Source: CAIZQW01 sp942493055
GTDB taxonomy: Bacteria; Verrucomicrobiota; Kiritimatiellia; RFP12; UBA1067
Reading direction: 5' to 3'
NCBI GenBank assembly: GCA_942493055.1
Contig: OW818680.1
Coordinates: 1,054,001-1,118,000, forward strand
Length of the DNA: 64,000 bases
The position numbers were made by a program, and so were the translations under genes. Below the pieces are notes generated by a model. It was not told where the DNA came from. It did no database searches and was given only the letters and a program-made list of their open reading frames with translations. This document shows positions 8,696-17,626 of this stretch, in pieces. Every line of letters begins with the position of its first letter. The stretch's first letter is position 1.

Positions 8696-9256
8696 TTAGA
8701 AAATGTATTTTCCGTGAATAATTGCTGTGTTTGACTCGGAAACCTTTTCAATTCCTTTGTTTGCTATTCTTACGATGGACAAAGAAACAGAAATATCTTG
8801 CGTCCCCTCAGAAAAGCACTCGTCAAACGGCACTAGATTGCAACGCCTCTCAACCAAAGTATTTTTTAAATTCATGTTGATCTTAATCGTTCCACCTGGA
8901 TTTAAATTTATGATTTCGTCATCTATGTCTATTTTTTTAAAAGTCGCATACTGCAAATTCGCGACCTTATTAGTCTCCCATTTTAGTTGAAGTTCGAGTG
9001 AATTAGCAGAAACGCCTTTGTTATTATTTAAGTCTGTTCCCGTCATCATGCGTGGTTTAGAAAACGAAACCTTTTCTGAGGTCACATTTTTTATTGTAAC
9101 ATCAATGTCTCCGAATTTATCGGAAATTTCTATCAAGCATGAAAACACATCTTTTTCCATAGGCTTAAACCCCTCCATTCCCTCATTGCGTTTCCGCAGG
9201 CAAGAACTAGTCATAAGAATGACTGACAAAAAAGAAAGATACATAACCTTTTTCAT
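8696..9256 (-). CDS. Lipoprotein, candidate immunity protein
   Basis: About 186 residues. A lipoprotein signal peptide ends in LMTSSC (lipid-modified Cys19 from this start). The mature part is polar and probably beta-rich; no family is recognised. The start at 9256 (MKKVMYLSF) has a GGAAATAAGC leader; an in-frame ATG at 9268 would overlap the toxin stop. The gene follows the second RHS-tip/phospholipase-like gene after only 2 bp. A periplasmic lipoprotein directly behind a secreted lipase-like toxin fits the role of immunity protein, by context only. The region is AT-rich compared with the window average. Confidence 0.6.
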   Translation of the reverse strand: MKKVMYLSFLSVILMTSSCLRKRNEGMEGFKPMEKDVFSCLIEISDKFGDIDVTIKNVTSEKVSFSKPRMMTGTDLNNNKGVSANSLELQLKWETNKVANLQYATFKKIDIDDEIINLNPGGTIKINMNLKNTLVERRCNLVPFDECFSEGTQDISVSLSIVRIANKGIEKVSESNTAIIHGKYIF

Positions 9257-9258
9257 GC

Positions 9259-10119
9259 TTATTTCCATTTTTTAACTTGTTTGGCGCAGGAACAATTATC
9301 ATACCAATATTGTATCATCTCCTCAAATTGAGAGGCTGTAAAAGTCACTGATGTAGTACGACGCCAATTACGGTCAGGGGCTCGATTGCCAGGCTCATAC
9401 ATTCCGTTCCTGACATTCACTCCAAACTGGACTTTGCCATGCTCTCCCCCGGTTGATTCGTCATAGCTAGACGGTTTCATGTTGGGATCTAGATTGTAGG
9501 GGTCAGAGGATGTGGCTATTTCCCCAACTGCAGGTTCTGTGTCGCCTGCTCTTCCGCCCATATACGTTATTTTGACTGCATGAGCGTAATAATCTTGCCA
9601 AGCATGCGAAAGTCGTCCAAGCCTTTCTAACTCTGCGAGACAAACCGTGTCATCATTTGGCGGATTATTTAAGTTGAGATAAAAAGAAAAGTAATTATCA
9701 TAAACGATATTACTGTATTGCCTCTTCCCCTCCTCGACGGAATCATCAGGGTTACGGTTGAAATGCCAATAATTATTGGAAAAGTATGTTCCCGAGTCCA
9801 CAGACAAATTACCCTTTACTAAAATATTTTTCATTTTTGCTATTACTTTTTGGGGTATCTTGAGACGAGTAGCGATGGAATCTATCGCTTGTTGTGTAAA
9901 AGGCGTGTGATCATCGTATCCATACTTTGATGCCCACAGACCAAGCTTGTCGATCTTATTTATCGTCTCATTCTTAACCATTGCAAACAGGTTCACCCCT
10001 CCTTCTTCCTCAATCGGATCGCGGCTCTGCCAGCGACCTTGCTGGGCGTTATAAAATGCCTGGGTGTCGAGCGTCAGCAACCCGAGCAGAATCAGCAGGG
10101 ATAACAGCTTTACATTCAT
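9259..10119 (-). CDS. Second signal peptide + RHS tip + zinc phospholipase C-like protein
   Basis: A 286-residue protein from the ATG at 10119, chosen because AAGGAG lies 6 nt upstream; the ATG at 10125 abuts the ribosome-binding site. The signal peptide covers residues 1-21, followed by an RHS terminal core (FYNAQQGRWQSRDPIEEEGG to GLWA, about 22-63). The C-terminal domain has candidate metal ligands at His71 (DDHTPF), WHF 118-120, and RLGRLSHAWQDYYAH with His172, Asp176 and His180, matching the pattern in the 6881-7744 protein. The two proteins share layout and core but their effector domains have diverged. A zinc phospholipase or nuclease activity is inferred. The gene is followed at once by a lipoprotein, the likely partner. 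Confidence 0.65.
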   Translation of the reverse strand: MNVKLLSLLILLGLLTLDTQAFYNAQQGRWQSRDPIEEEGGVNLFAMVKNETINKIDKLGLWASKYGYDDHTPFTQQAIDSIATRLKIPQKVIAKMKNILVKGNLSVDSGTYFSNNYWHFNRNPDDSVEEGKRQYSNIVYDNYFSFYLNLNNPPNDDTVCLAELERLGRLSHAWQDYYAHAVKITYMGGRAGDTEPAVGEIATSSDPYNLDPNMKPSSYDESTGGEHGKVQFGVNVRNGMYEPGNRAPDRNWRRTTSVTFTASQFEEMIQYWYDNCSCAKQVKKWK

Positions 10120-10278
10120 GTTCATCTCCTTTAAGCATCCAAGACCGCCACCGTCTTTTACAAAACAGCACCTCATACCGCACTCATCGCGAACGACGAA
10201 TAACCGGTTCCAAACACTGCCCGACCATCACTTCTGCGAACATTCACTTTCATAACTGCTGCAAAACTTCATGAATCC

Positions 10279-10306
10279 TCAATGTCCTAAGTCCAAATGC
10301 GACACC
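10279..10306. repeat. Solo, decayed copy of the transposase-element end
   Basis: The sequence AATGTCCTAAGTCCAAATGC followed by GACACC closely matches the terminal repeat that bounds the Y1 transposase element at 13302-14460 (TTGTCCTATGTCCAAATACG then ACCCC). No transposase is attached here. It lies between the RHS-tip gene and the next toxin-island gene. Confidence 0.6.
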
Positions 10307-10322
10307 TACACCCTATGACCGT

Positions 10323-11150
10323 TTAAGGCGTAACTGTGTTAGATTGCTTGTTAAAATTCTGTAATTGTTTTTCTGCATTCAACATTTCCGATTTGGCCTC
10401 GCAATGCAGGGAACCGATTTTATATATCTCTTTTTTGAGCATACTATACTTATCCGTTTCATCGCCCAGATAGATACCCATCGTTTCTTTTCCAAGCTTT
10501 TTCCTTCTTTCCCGTTCTTCCCTGAGTGCCGTCTTTATTTCATTCAATTGCTCTTCATACTTGGCAACGAGAGGACGCAGGCGCTCTACTTCAGCCCTTG
10601 CCTCATCAGCTGAAACATAATATCGCCTAGGATTGGCAGCGTAATTATCGCCTGCCGTTTCCAGCTTTGAAGTTGTTAAAACATTACTGTAATTATTCAA
10701 CCCGATGTTTAATAGTAAACCACCTCCCAATGGGAAATATAGATTTGTTCCTTGCCCCAAGCCTAAATCTTTAATTGAATAAGGTATCAAGTATAAACGC
10801 CCTAATTTGAAATTCTCGTAAGATGGAACATTTTTCAAATCAAACTCTCTCTCATCATCTTTACGGCGTGTCAGGACAAAAAATGCTTTCGCGAATTGCT
10901 TAGGCGAGACAACGGCGCAAAGAACACCCGTGTCCATTCTTCCTAAAACATTGGTGTCTGTTGTAAAGATCGGAACTTCAATACCATTGACTATAGACTC
11001 CGTTTTCCTGAAGCTTACAGCCTTGACAACCAAATTGGACTCTATATCCGGGATTTCCAATGCCTGTATATCCGTGTCCGCTCCATTTGTTGATACTGAC
11101 AACAAACAAGAAAGAATCAGACCTGTCAGCACTATTTCTTTTTTTTTCAT
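10323..11150 (-). CDS. Secreted coiled-coil protein of unknown function, RHS-linked
   Basis: About 275 residues from the ATG at 11150 (MKKKEIVLTGLILSCLLS), chosen because it gives a clean signal peptide and starts 4 bp after the RHS stop; a longer open frame to 11276 would overlap the RHS gene. The N-terminal signal peptide covers about residues 1-23. A central beta-rich part follows, then a charged coiled coil (about 180-265, with EEQLNEIKTALREERERRKK). No family is recognised. Position directly behind an RHS C-terminal variable domain is where immunity genes normally lie, but its size and secretion signal would be unusual for one, so a chaperone or partner is equally possible. Confidence 0.55.
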   Translation of the reverse strand: MKKKEIVLTGLILSCLLSVSTNGADTDIQALEIPDIESNLVVKAVSFRKTESIVNGIEVPIFTTDTNVLGRMDTGVLCAVVSPKQFAKAFFVLTRRKDDEREFDLKNVPSYENFKLGRLYLIPYSIKDLGLGQGTNLYFPLGGGLLLNIGLNNYSNVLTTSKLETAGDNYAANPRRYYVSADEARAEVERLRPLVAKYEEQLNEIKTALREERERRKKLGKETMGIYLGDETDKYSMLKKEIYKIGSLHCEAKSEMLNAEKQLQNFNKQSNTVTP

Positions 11151-11154
11151 ATAT

Positions 11155-13311
11155 TTACCATTCTGTATGCATTTTAGAATAATTACGGTCCGAGCCCCCC
11201 TCGGACGGGCTTTTGCGATTGATACCATACCCATACTCATCTTTCCACAATGGATTTGCATAATGCATCGTGGCAAGAAAATAGGGACTCTTCCTTGAAA
11301 TCTTAAACGTCACGTAATAACTACCCGCTGCAATAAGCCTTTTATCAACCTTCGGCCATCCGGGTGTTGAGCCCATGCTACCATGAGTCGGCAAACCATC
11401 TAAGCTGCCCGACAAGATGTCTCCACCTGATCCCATCATATCAGAATAGTATTTGTTACGACCGTTATACAAATACCAGTTCGCTTTAATGGTCACCTCT
11501 CCCTCCATGCAATTATTCGAATCTTTTTTTGCTAATAGATTATAATATATAGGAGGAGCGATATTTTCAAGTAAACCGTCTTGTGTAGATGCGGGATTGG
11601 GCGTCCTTGAAAAACCATCGTCTTCGCAAACGTACCCAGGTCGCCCGAAACCTTTAGAGTCAACACTAATTGCTTTAGTTACAGCTTGCGTATCTTTAAT
11701 CACAGACTTTCCATCCTTGTCTCTTAAATTTATCGTCACTCGCTTCCCGTGAACAAGCATGCCTCCATTGGGCATCCGCTCAAGATCTTTAGCGGATAAA
11801 ATGATATAAACACTAGCATATATCGACCCAACACCCGTTTCATTTTTCTCGTCAAAATAAGTTGCTGCAGGACTATTGTTGACTGGAGCGATCGCGAACC
11901 TACCCAGATAGTCAGTCATGTTTATTCCATCATTCTGGTTAAACCCACACAAATTCACCCCACCACTCTCCTCAATCGGATCCCTGCTCACCCACCTGCC
12001 CAATCCAGGCGAATAGAAGCGGTAGCCGTAGTAGTATAGTCCTGTCTCGTCATCAGCGTACTTCGTGCTGAAGCGATGGCTGAAGGTCGAGGCCATGTCG
12101 CCGCCTTGGCTGATGGTCTGGCCGAAGGCATCGTAAGCATATTTGGCCTTGACCACGCCGAGTTCATCCACATACGCCGTGATATTTCCGTTGGCGTCAT
12201 AGCAGGGATAGTAGGTGGCCGGAGTCGCCCCGTCAACCATCACCGCCAATAAACCGCCCACGCCGCCAGCGCCCTGAAGCGTGCCGGATAGGTCTAAGCC
12301 CCAGCAGAAGTAATTGGTCGAAGCGCCGACTGTCTCCCTCAGCACGTTCCAACCGTCATACAGGAACGTGCGCATCCCTTGAGCCGTGACCTTCCTGATG
12401 CGGCGTGACCGGTCGTCGTAGTCATTCACGACCAGCAGCTCATCGTTGGAGTAGGCAGCTACCATGCGGTTCTCAGCGTCCCACCTGAAGGACCAGACGC
12501 CGTTGGTGATAATATTTCCGTCCAAGTCATACTTAGGGAGGATGGAGGAAGGAGGAGGGAGGAGGTCGATCTGCGTGTACTGGTTCAGGGCATTGGCGGT
12601 GTAGGTATTGGTGAAAGACTGCCCACTGCCGACTGCCACTGTCGACTGCATTCGATTTCCGATTGAATCGTAATCATATATGGATTCGCCGTTCGCCATG
12701 GCCGCGCTTGTAACCTCCGATTTCACATTATAGCCGAAGGCGTTGTTCACCGTCAAGGATGTTGGCAATGTGTCTACGCGGTTCGTCCGGCGGCCGATGG
12801 CATCATTCGCATAGTCATACGACATGCTTGCCACAGGTAGAAAAGCCTCAAGACCATAATCAAACAGGAATGATGTGTTTGACACCGAGGAGGCCAGGTC
12901 ACGTTGAGATTCGTATGAGTATAGCCACACCATCTTAAATGTTGCCGTATTATTATAGCAATGTATCTCTTGTGCTTTATCAATCCCAGCAGCATAGTAG
13001 TACTGGAAACTCGATGACTTCCCGCAGGCTGGCATTTTAAAGCGCAAATCATTGATTCTGTTTTCTGAGAAATCCTGATACGCATAGTATTGAGCTGTGT
13101 CTGGGTTAGCGTCAGAAACAGGGTTAACAAACGTATAGTCCGGTTGTCCCGCAGCATTCCACGTGCGCCGTATCCTGTCAGCGTTCTGGTTTTCAGCATA
13201 GAGTTCCAGGCCGCTGTACTCGAAGGTGTTCGTGGAGACGGATGTGATTGCAGATAGCTTCCGTCCGAGCCTGTCGTATGTGTTGGTGACAGAGGGCGGA
13301 AGGCAAAGGGG
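11155..13311 (-). pseudogene. RHS-repeat protein, 5'-truncated by a Y1 transposase element
   Basis: The frame is open from just after an in-frame TGA (13312-13314) to the stop at 11155, over 700 codons; the longest piece with a usable start (TTG at 13047) is 630 residues. It carries YD/RHS repeats (YDYDSIGNRM, YDLDGNI, YDANGNITAY, YDAFGQ), the RHS core end (GLGRWVSRDPIEESGG) and a variable C-terminal domain of about 230 residues that I do not recognise. The 5' break coincides with the outer end of the transposase element at 13302. Several kilobases of N-terminal RHS sequence are missing and do not resume beyond the element, so insertion was accompanied by deletion. It could still work as a silent cassette or be expressed from the element. 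Confidence 0.75.
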
Positions 13312-14460
13312 TCATATTTGGAGATAGGACAATGATCATCCTTCCTCCTCAAGTGCACGCATCACCTTGCGGAGGTTCCGATTTAGTTTTTTGTCATCTG
13401 ACAGCCGCGCGCACATACGCTGGACAGCTTTGGAGACACCGTCCACGCTCATCCCAGCCAGGACCCCGAGTTCGGCGAGCGTACGGCCTGAACGGGTACG
13501 CGCCACGTAAAGGACAAGGTCACGGCCCCAGTCACCGCGACGGTCAGCAAAGTCCTGCCACGGTTCGCCCTTCACCTGTTCGACCGCTTTGACGACCGTG
13601 TCAAAGGCCAGCAGCTTGCGCCACGCCCTGGCGTTCGTCTCAGACCCCGCTTTGAGCGGCACCTTCCGTCTCAGACCATCAATAAACGACGTACTGCCGA
13701 TGGCTAAGGCCGCCGTCAGCCGTGCGAAGACGCCTTCCTCCACGCCCTGGCGCAGGTAGTCCTCGATGTAACGGCGGTAGTCCGCCTTCGGGTCGGCCCC
13801 CTTCTCCTGCCCGGCGTGCCACCAGAGTCTGTCGCAGGTCAGCCAATCCGGTTTGGGCGCATACCCCGCATACGCGTGATAGGAGCTCCAAGGATGTTGA
13901 CGTAGCACGGCGAGCCGCGCCTTCACCTGCTCTGCCGCCGGCCCCTCCTGCATGAGTCCCGCCTTCTCGCGGGCGCGCTCCTCCTTGCCCTGCCCGAGGC
14001 TCCGGATGCGCACGGGGTTCAGGTGGATGTAGACGCTGCACGTGAGCGCCCACGACCCCTCGCCGTCCACGGGGATGCTCTTGAAACGCGCCTGGAACAT
14101 CGGCCCGGAGCAGCTATGCTTGGCGTTGTACCATGCGGCGTAGCTGAGGTTAAGCCACTGCATCGCGCGGCTGGCGTTTGCCTCAGGGGTCTCTATCAGC
14201 AAGTGGTAATGGTTGTCCATCAGCACGTAGGCATGCACCACGACGCAGTACCGCTCGACCATCATGGACAGCAGTTCAATGAAATGCTCCCTGTCGCGGT
14301 CGTTTTCGAAAATATCCCTCCGCCACATCCCTCGCGTGGTGATGTGGTACCACCCGCCTTCCACATTGTGTCTGAGTTGTCTTGGCATGGTCAGAATGTA
14401 TCAAATCCCAAAGAGCCCTGCAAGACTTATTGTCCTATGTCCAAATACGACCCCTTGGCC
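13302..14460 (-). mobile_element. REP-associated tyrosine transposase element with 34-bp inverted ends
   Basis: A 1159-bp unit bounded by imperfect 34-bp inverted repeats at 13302-13335 and 14427-14460, with about four mismatches. Both contain the core ATTTGGAsATAGGACAAT on one orientation. The unit carries a single transposase gene. A second copy of the right end lies at 14645-14678 because of a tandem duplication, and a solo decayed end is at 10279. Classical Y1/RAYT elements lack long terminal inverted repeats, so these ends may instead be the dispersed repeat the transposase recognises. Confidence 0.7.
13336..14388 (-). CDS. REP-associated tyrosine (Y1, HUH) transposase
   Basis: A 350-residue Y1 transposase. 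N-terminal HUH nuclease domain (about 1-150): HITTRG near residue 16, the HUH motif in MDNHYHLLIETP near 57-68, and the likely catalytic tyrosine in SVYIHLNPVR near 118-127. The C-terminal part is longer than in IS200 transposases and ends with a DnaA/TnpA-type helix-turn-helix (about 285-335: TLAELGVLAGMSVDGVSKAV), as in RAYT proteins. It looks intact. RAYTs mobilise short hairpin repeats; this window contains several families of those. The first 60 codons or so are duplicated just upstream (14464-14681). Confidence 0.9.
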   Translation of the reverse strand: MPRQLRHNVEGGWYHITTRGMWRRDIFENDRDREHFIELLSMMVERYCVVVHAYVLMDNHYHLLIETPEANASRAMQWLNLSYAAWYNAKHSCSGPMFQARFKSIPVDGEGSWALTCSVYIHLNPVRIRSLGQGKEERAREKAGLMQEGPAAEQVKARLAVLRQHPWSSYHAYAGYAPKPDWLTCDRLWWHAGQEKGADPKADYRRYIEDYLRQGVEEGVFARLTAALAIGSTSFIDGLRRKVPLKAGSETNARAWRKLLAFDTVVKAVEQVKGEPWQDFADRRGDWGRDLVLYVARTRSGRTLAELGVLAGMSVDGVSKAVQRMCARLSDDKKLNRNLRKVMRALEEEG

Positions 14461-14681
14461 TCCCAGTACCGCTCGACCATCATGGACAGCAGTTCAATGA
14501 AATGCTCCCTGTCGCGGTCGTTTTCGAAAATATCCTTCCGCCACATCCCTCGCGTGGTGATGTGGTACCACCCGCCTTCCACATTGTGTCTGAGTTGTCT
14601 TGGCATGGTCAGAATGTATCAAATCCCAAAGAGCCCTGCAAGACTTATTGTCCTATGTCCAAATACGACCCCTTGGCCTCC
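14246..14681. repeat. 218-bp tandem duplication of the transposase 5' end
   Basis: 14246-14463 and 14464-14681 are near-identical tandem copies; I see one difference (ATCCCTCCG against ATCCTTCCG). Each copy holds the first part of the transposase gene and the right terminal repeat. The outer copy has a start codon but is cut off from the rest of the gene. Confidence 0.9.
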
Positions 14682-14730
14682 CCCCTTGGCCTCCGGCTCA
14701 GTGGGCGCTGGCACGTCCCCCACGGCGGGG

Positions 14731-17166
14731 TTACCGATTAAATTCCGTCTTTGCCGCTTTGTTTCTAGCAATACGGAACCCCGCATTGTAATTCCGCTGG
14801 AAGGGTTTGCTGGCGGCACGCGAGGTGACCAGGCAATGCCAAGCCACATTATCCCACCCGCCACCGCGCAACACACTGTATTGCTCCTGCACGGCACCTT
14901 TCCACTTGGGCCCTGAAGCGGGATAGAGACAGCGCCAATCCAGGCACCACTCCGAAACATTCCCATGCATATCATAGAGTCCCCACGCATTGGGGCGATA
15001 GGAGCCCACCGGCGCAGTCATGATAAGCGTTGTGCCGTCCCGCTTATACCCTCTGCCCCCGTTGGAATAATATCGCGCCACCTCAGCCACATTCGGATCG
15101 ATATACATGTTAGAGATGTTTTTTCCGCTATTCAATGCTGTCGTGGTACCTGCGCGGCAGGCATATTCCCACTGTATTTCCGTGGGCAGATCAAAACTCC
15201 TGATGCCTGTTTTCAGACGCAGTTTACCCATAAAGGAGTTCTCGCTCACATAATTATTCACAGGCCAATTTGAATCAGGATCATCCTTGTTTGCCTTTGC
15301 ATTCTCGCGGATCTCATAACAGCTCACCTGCTCAACAGGACGGGTAGCGGAAGCCGAAGCGTCCTCATAATAACTCGGATTGGATCCCATCACCCGTTCC
15401 CACTGACTCTGCGTCACCTCAAAGACACCCATAAAGAATCCATTGGTAACGGACATTTCCCGTGGGGGCTGTGATTCATCATAGCCCAACTGATCTCTCG
15501 GGCTCCCCATCATAAACAGGCCAGGCGCAATATAGCGCAACAGAATTTTCGTGGTCTTGTAGCCTTCATCCAAAAGGCCGCCCGGCACATCTCCAACCGT
15601 CGGGTAATACGAGACGGGATACTGTGCTGCTGAGGCTCCTCCAGAGATGTCGATGACCATATAGAGCGTCGAATCAAAACCGCTCTTTTGCAGCAGATTC
15701 TCCTCTTCCGTACGCTTCTGTACAGCAGCAATCTCCTCAGCCTTTTTGCGCTCCAGCTCTTCCTGGTTTTTGCGCGCAGCGTCTTCTATACGTTTACGTT
15801 CCGCCGCTGCAATTTCTTTCTTCTTGCGCTCAACCTCTTCTACACGTTTACGCTCAGCAGCCATTCCTTCAACGCTATTGCGCTCAGCTTCAGCAGTTTT
15901 TTGCCGTAGTTCCTCTTCTTTCCGCTTCAGCTCTGCCGCCGCTTCCTCCTCTTTCTTGCGCTTCAGCTCTGCAGCTGTTTCCTCCTCTTTCTTGCGCTTT
16001 TCTTCTGTTAAGCGTATACGTTCCGTTTCAGCCTCCTCGGCCTTTTTACGCTCAAGCGCAGCCTCCTCAGCCAGTTTTCGTGCAGATTCCTTCTCAGCGG
16101 CGTTCCGACGCTCTACGATGATCTCATCCTTTTCACGCTTGACGAGATCGCGCAACGCATTATAGGCCTCCTTATAATTACCCTTTCCCAGTTCATCCTT
16201 GAGTTCGGAATACTCTTTCCCGCAACGCTCCTCAAGCATCTGACCGTTTTCAGTAATTATCCCATCACACGACTTACGATAATGATCCTTTCCAAACCAG
16301 AGCAACCCGGCCACCCCCACGAGGAGGAGTCCTGCCAGGATTAAACACGCGATCAACAGCACCTTGGGACTCGGCGTCCAGCCGGACACTCTGTGGTCTG
16401 CGTCGATCTTCATGGTCGTCACCGTAAGCGTCGGCTCAAGCGCAGCAGGCTTTACTTCATCATCCGGTGCGGCTTGAAAAAGATCGTTATCCGCTGGCTC
16501 CTGGTCGTCACTCGTAATGGGCATGTCAATTTCCGCCTTTCGCATGTCAGCAATCGCCCCCAGCAACCCCGGATCCGCCGCGACACTCCAGCACCCCGTC
16601 TCAATCTCCTCGGAAACACGATGCATGGTGGCCCTATTTTTCAAGGCTGCTGCCGAAAAGAACTGATCCTTCAGTTCCTTCAGATAGTGCTCCTCAAAGG
16701 ACGCCAATACGGAAGTCCATTTTTTATTCTCGCTGTCAAGTTTAACAATGCGCCGTAAACAGCGGACAGCCATGCGGAGGTCTTGCCCGCGCGTCACGTC
16801 TCGATGGAGTTCAATGAGCGGTTCTAATGCGGCAGACGATGAAAAGACATCGTTCAGGATGGAGAGCAGATCACTTTTAATCGCTTCCGGCTCAGGCCAA
16901 CCCTTAATTTGGCACATGTTCAGCCACATCGGCAAGCGATCAAAAGAGAGCATTGCGCAGGTTTCGAAAAGGGGCGGTCTCTCTTCCGCAATTCGGATGG
17001 CCTCCCCTATTTGTCCCTGATCAATGTAGTTCTTGCAGGTGTCAAGACGGCGATTTAGAAGATTGACGACTGTTGCATAAGAGGCTGCAATATCCAAACC
17101 ATCATCACAACGGCCACTTTCATTGAGAACATCCTGAATTTTGCGAACGATCAAAGCTCGTCTCAT
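14731..17166 (-). CDS. Membrane-anchored formylglycine-generating-enzyme-fold protein
   Basis: About 811 residues from the ATG at 17166 (GAGGTG lies 7 nt upstream). The order is a helical N-terminal region (1-240), one membrane span (about 270-292, VLLIACLILAGLLLVGVAGLLWFG), a highly charged Glu/Lys/Arg/Ala coiled coil (about 340-500), and a C-terminal FGE/SUMF1-fold domain (about 545-805) with FMMGSPRDQ, FEVTQSQWERVMG, RPVEQVSCYE, LPTEIQWEYACRAG, GLYDMHGNVSEWCLDW and VLRGGGWDN. Most bacterial FGE-fold proteins with this fusion are not sulfatase activators; they bind ligands or act in signalling. The coiled coil probably projects the domain from the membrane. No sulfatase gene is in the window. 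The gene stands alone next to the transposase element. Confidence 0.8.
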   Translation of the reverse strand: MRRALIVRKIQDVLNESGRCDDGLDIAASYATVVNLLNRRLDTCKNYIDQGQIGEAIRIAEERPPLFETCAMLSFDRLPMWLNMCQIKGWPEPEAIKSDLLSILNDVFSSSAALEPLIELHRDVTRGQDLRMAVRCLRRIVKLDSENKKWTSVLASFEEHYLKELKDQFFSAAALKNRATMHRVSEEIETGCWSVAADPGLLGAIADMRKAEIDMPITSDDQEPADNDLFQAAPDDEVKPAALEPTLTVTTMKIDADHRVSGWTPSPKVLLIACLILAGLLLVGVAGLLWFGKDHYRKSCDGIITENGQMLEERCGKEYSELKDELGKGNYKEAYNALRDLVKREKDEIIVERRNAAEKESARKLAEEAALERKKAEEAETERIRLTEEKRKKEEETAAELKRKKEEEAAAELKRKEEELRQKTAEAERNSVEGMAAERKRVEEVERKKKEIAAAERKRIEDAARKNQEELERKKAEEIAAVQKRTEEENLLQKSGFDSTLYMVIDISGGASAAQYPVSYYPTVGDVPGGLLDEGYKTTKILLRYIAPGLFMMGSPRDQLGYDESQPPREMSVTNGFFMGVFEVTQSQWERVMGSNPSYYEDASASATRPVEQVSCYEIRENAKANKDDPDSNWPVNNYVSENSFMGKLRLKTGIRSFDLPTEIQWEYACRAGTTTALNSGKNISNMYIDPNVAEVARYYSNGGRGYKRDGTTLIMTAPVGSYRPNAWGLYDMHGNVSEWCLDWRCLYPASGPKWKGAVQEQYSVLRGGGWDNVAWHCLVTSRAASKPFQRNYNAGFRIARNKAAKTEFNR

Positions 17167-17175
17167 AACAGTCAC

Positions 17176-17397
17176 CTCAATTTTAAATCAAGCACATCCA
17201 ATTCTTCCGCTCTTTATGATACAGAAGAACAAACATATTACAAAAACTAAATTAGCATCTTTTTCCTGTTTTGAAAAGTATTGATTTTTATTTGGTCGCA
17301 TTTGGGAGTTGTTGGCAAGCGCAGCCGCCCGAGGCGGGGCAGTAGCAGTCGGCAGTGGCAGTGAGGCCCCGGGAATAAACGAAGAGGTAACTTGGAA
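17176..17397. other. Intergenic DNA with a GTTA...TAACTT-bounded repeat
   Basis: No gene is seen. The stretch 17306-17393 resembles two other short elements in the window (59099-59153 and 59412-59465): each begins near AAGTTA or GTTG, contains GGCAAGC and GGAATAAAC, and ends in GTAACTT. The 17200-17290 part is AT-rich and could hold the promoter for the leftward 17166 gene. Confidence 0.45.
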
Positions 17398-17615
17398 AGG
17401 AATAATGGAATGGTGGAATCTAGGAATACTGGAAGCAGACACCCCTCGGGAGGGACGGCGGATCGCCGTCCAGGCGGTCGATCCGACCGCCCTCCCCAAA
17501 CGGGAGCGGCGCAGGCCTCTGCGCCAGTCGCACAGCGTGCGACCCTCCCAGAGCCGGTATCCCGTCTTCCCCCATCATTCCACCATTCCCGTATTCCAAC
17601 ATTCCAGTTTGAAGT
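17398..17615. repeat. Composite multi-hairpin repeat, copy 1
   Basis: The core has four successive perfect hairpins: GGACGGCG/CGCCGTCC, GGCGGTCG/CGACCGCC, GGCGCAG/CTGCGCC and GTCGCAC/GTGCGAC, separated by GGGAGG-like or CTCCC spacers. Degenerate GGAATxxTGG repeats lie on the left and the complementary CCATTCC/CCAACATTCC repeats on the right. The same composite occurs inverted at 45624-45845, and two of its hairpins occur inside the element at 34968-35115. Short open frames here are fortuitous. Confidence 0.8.
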
Positions 17616-17626
17616 TACAGCCAAAC

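Noticed and set aside
12774..13358. A 194-codon minus-strand open frame over the RHS 5' end
   Set aside because: It is out of frame with the RHS reading frame, which gives clear YD repeats over the same DNA; the sequence is Arg/Ser/Thr-rich without a domain.
14023..14916. A 297-codon plus-strand open frame with an internal repeat
   Set aside because: Antisense to the Y1 transposase; the internal repetition comes from the 218-bp DNA duplication, not from a real protein.
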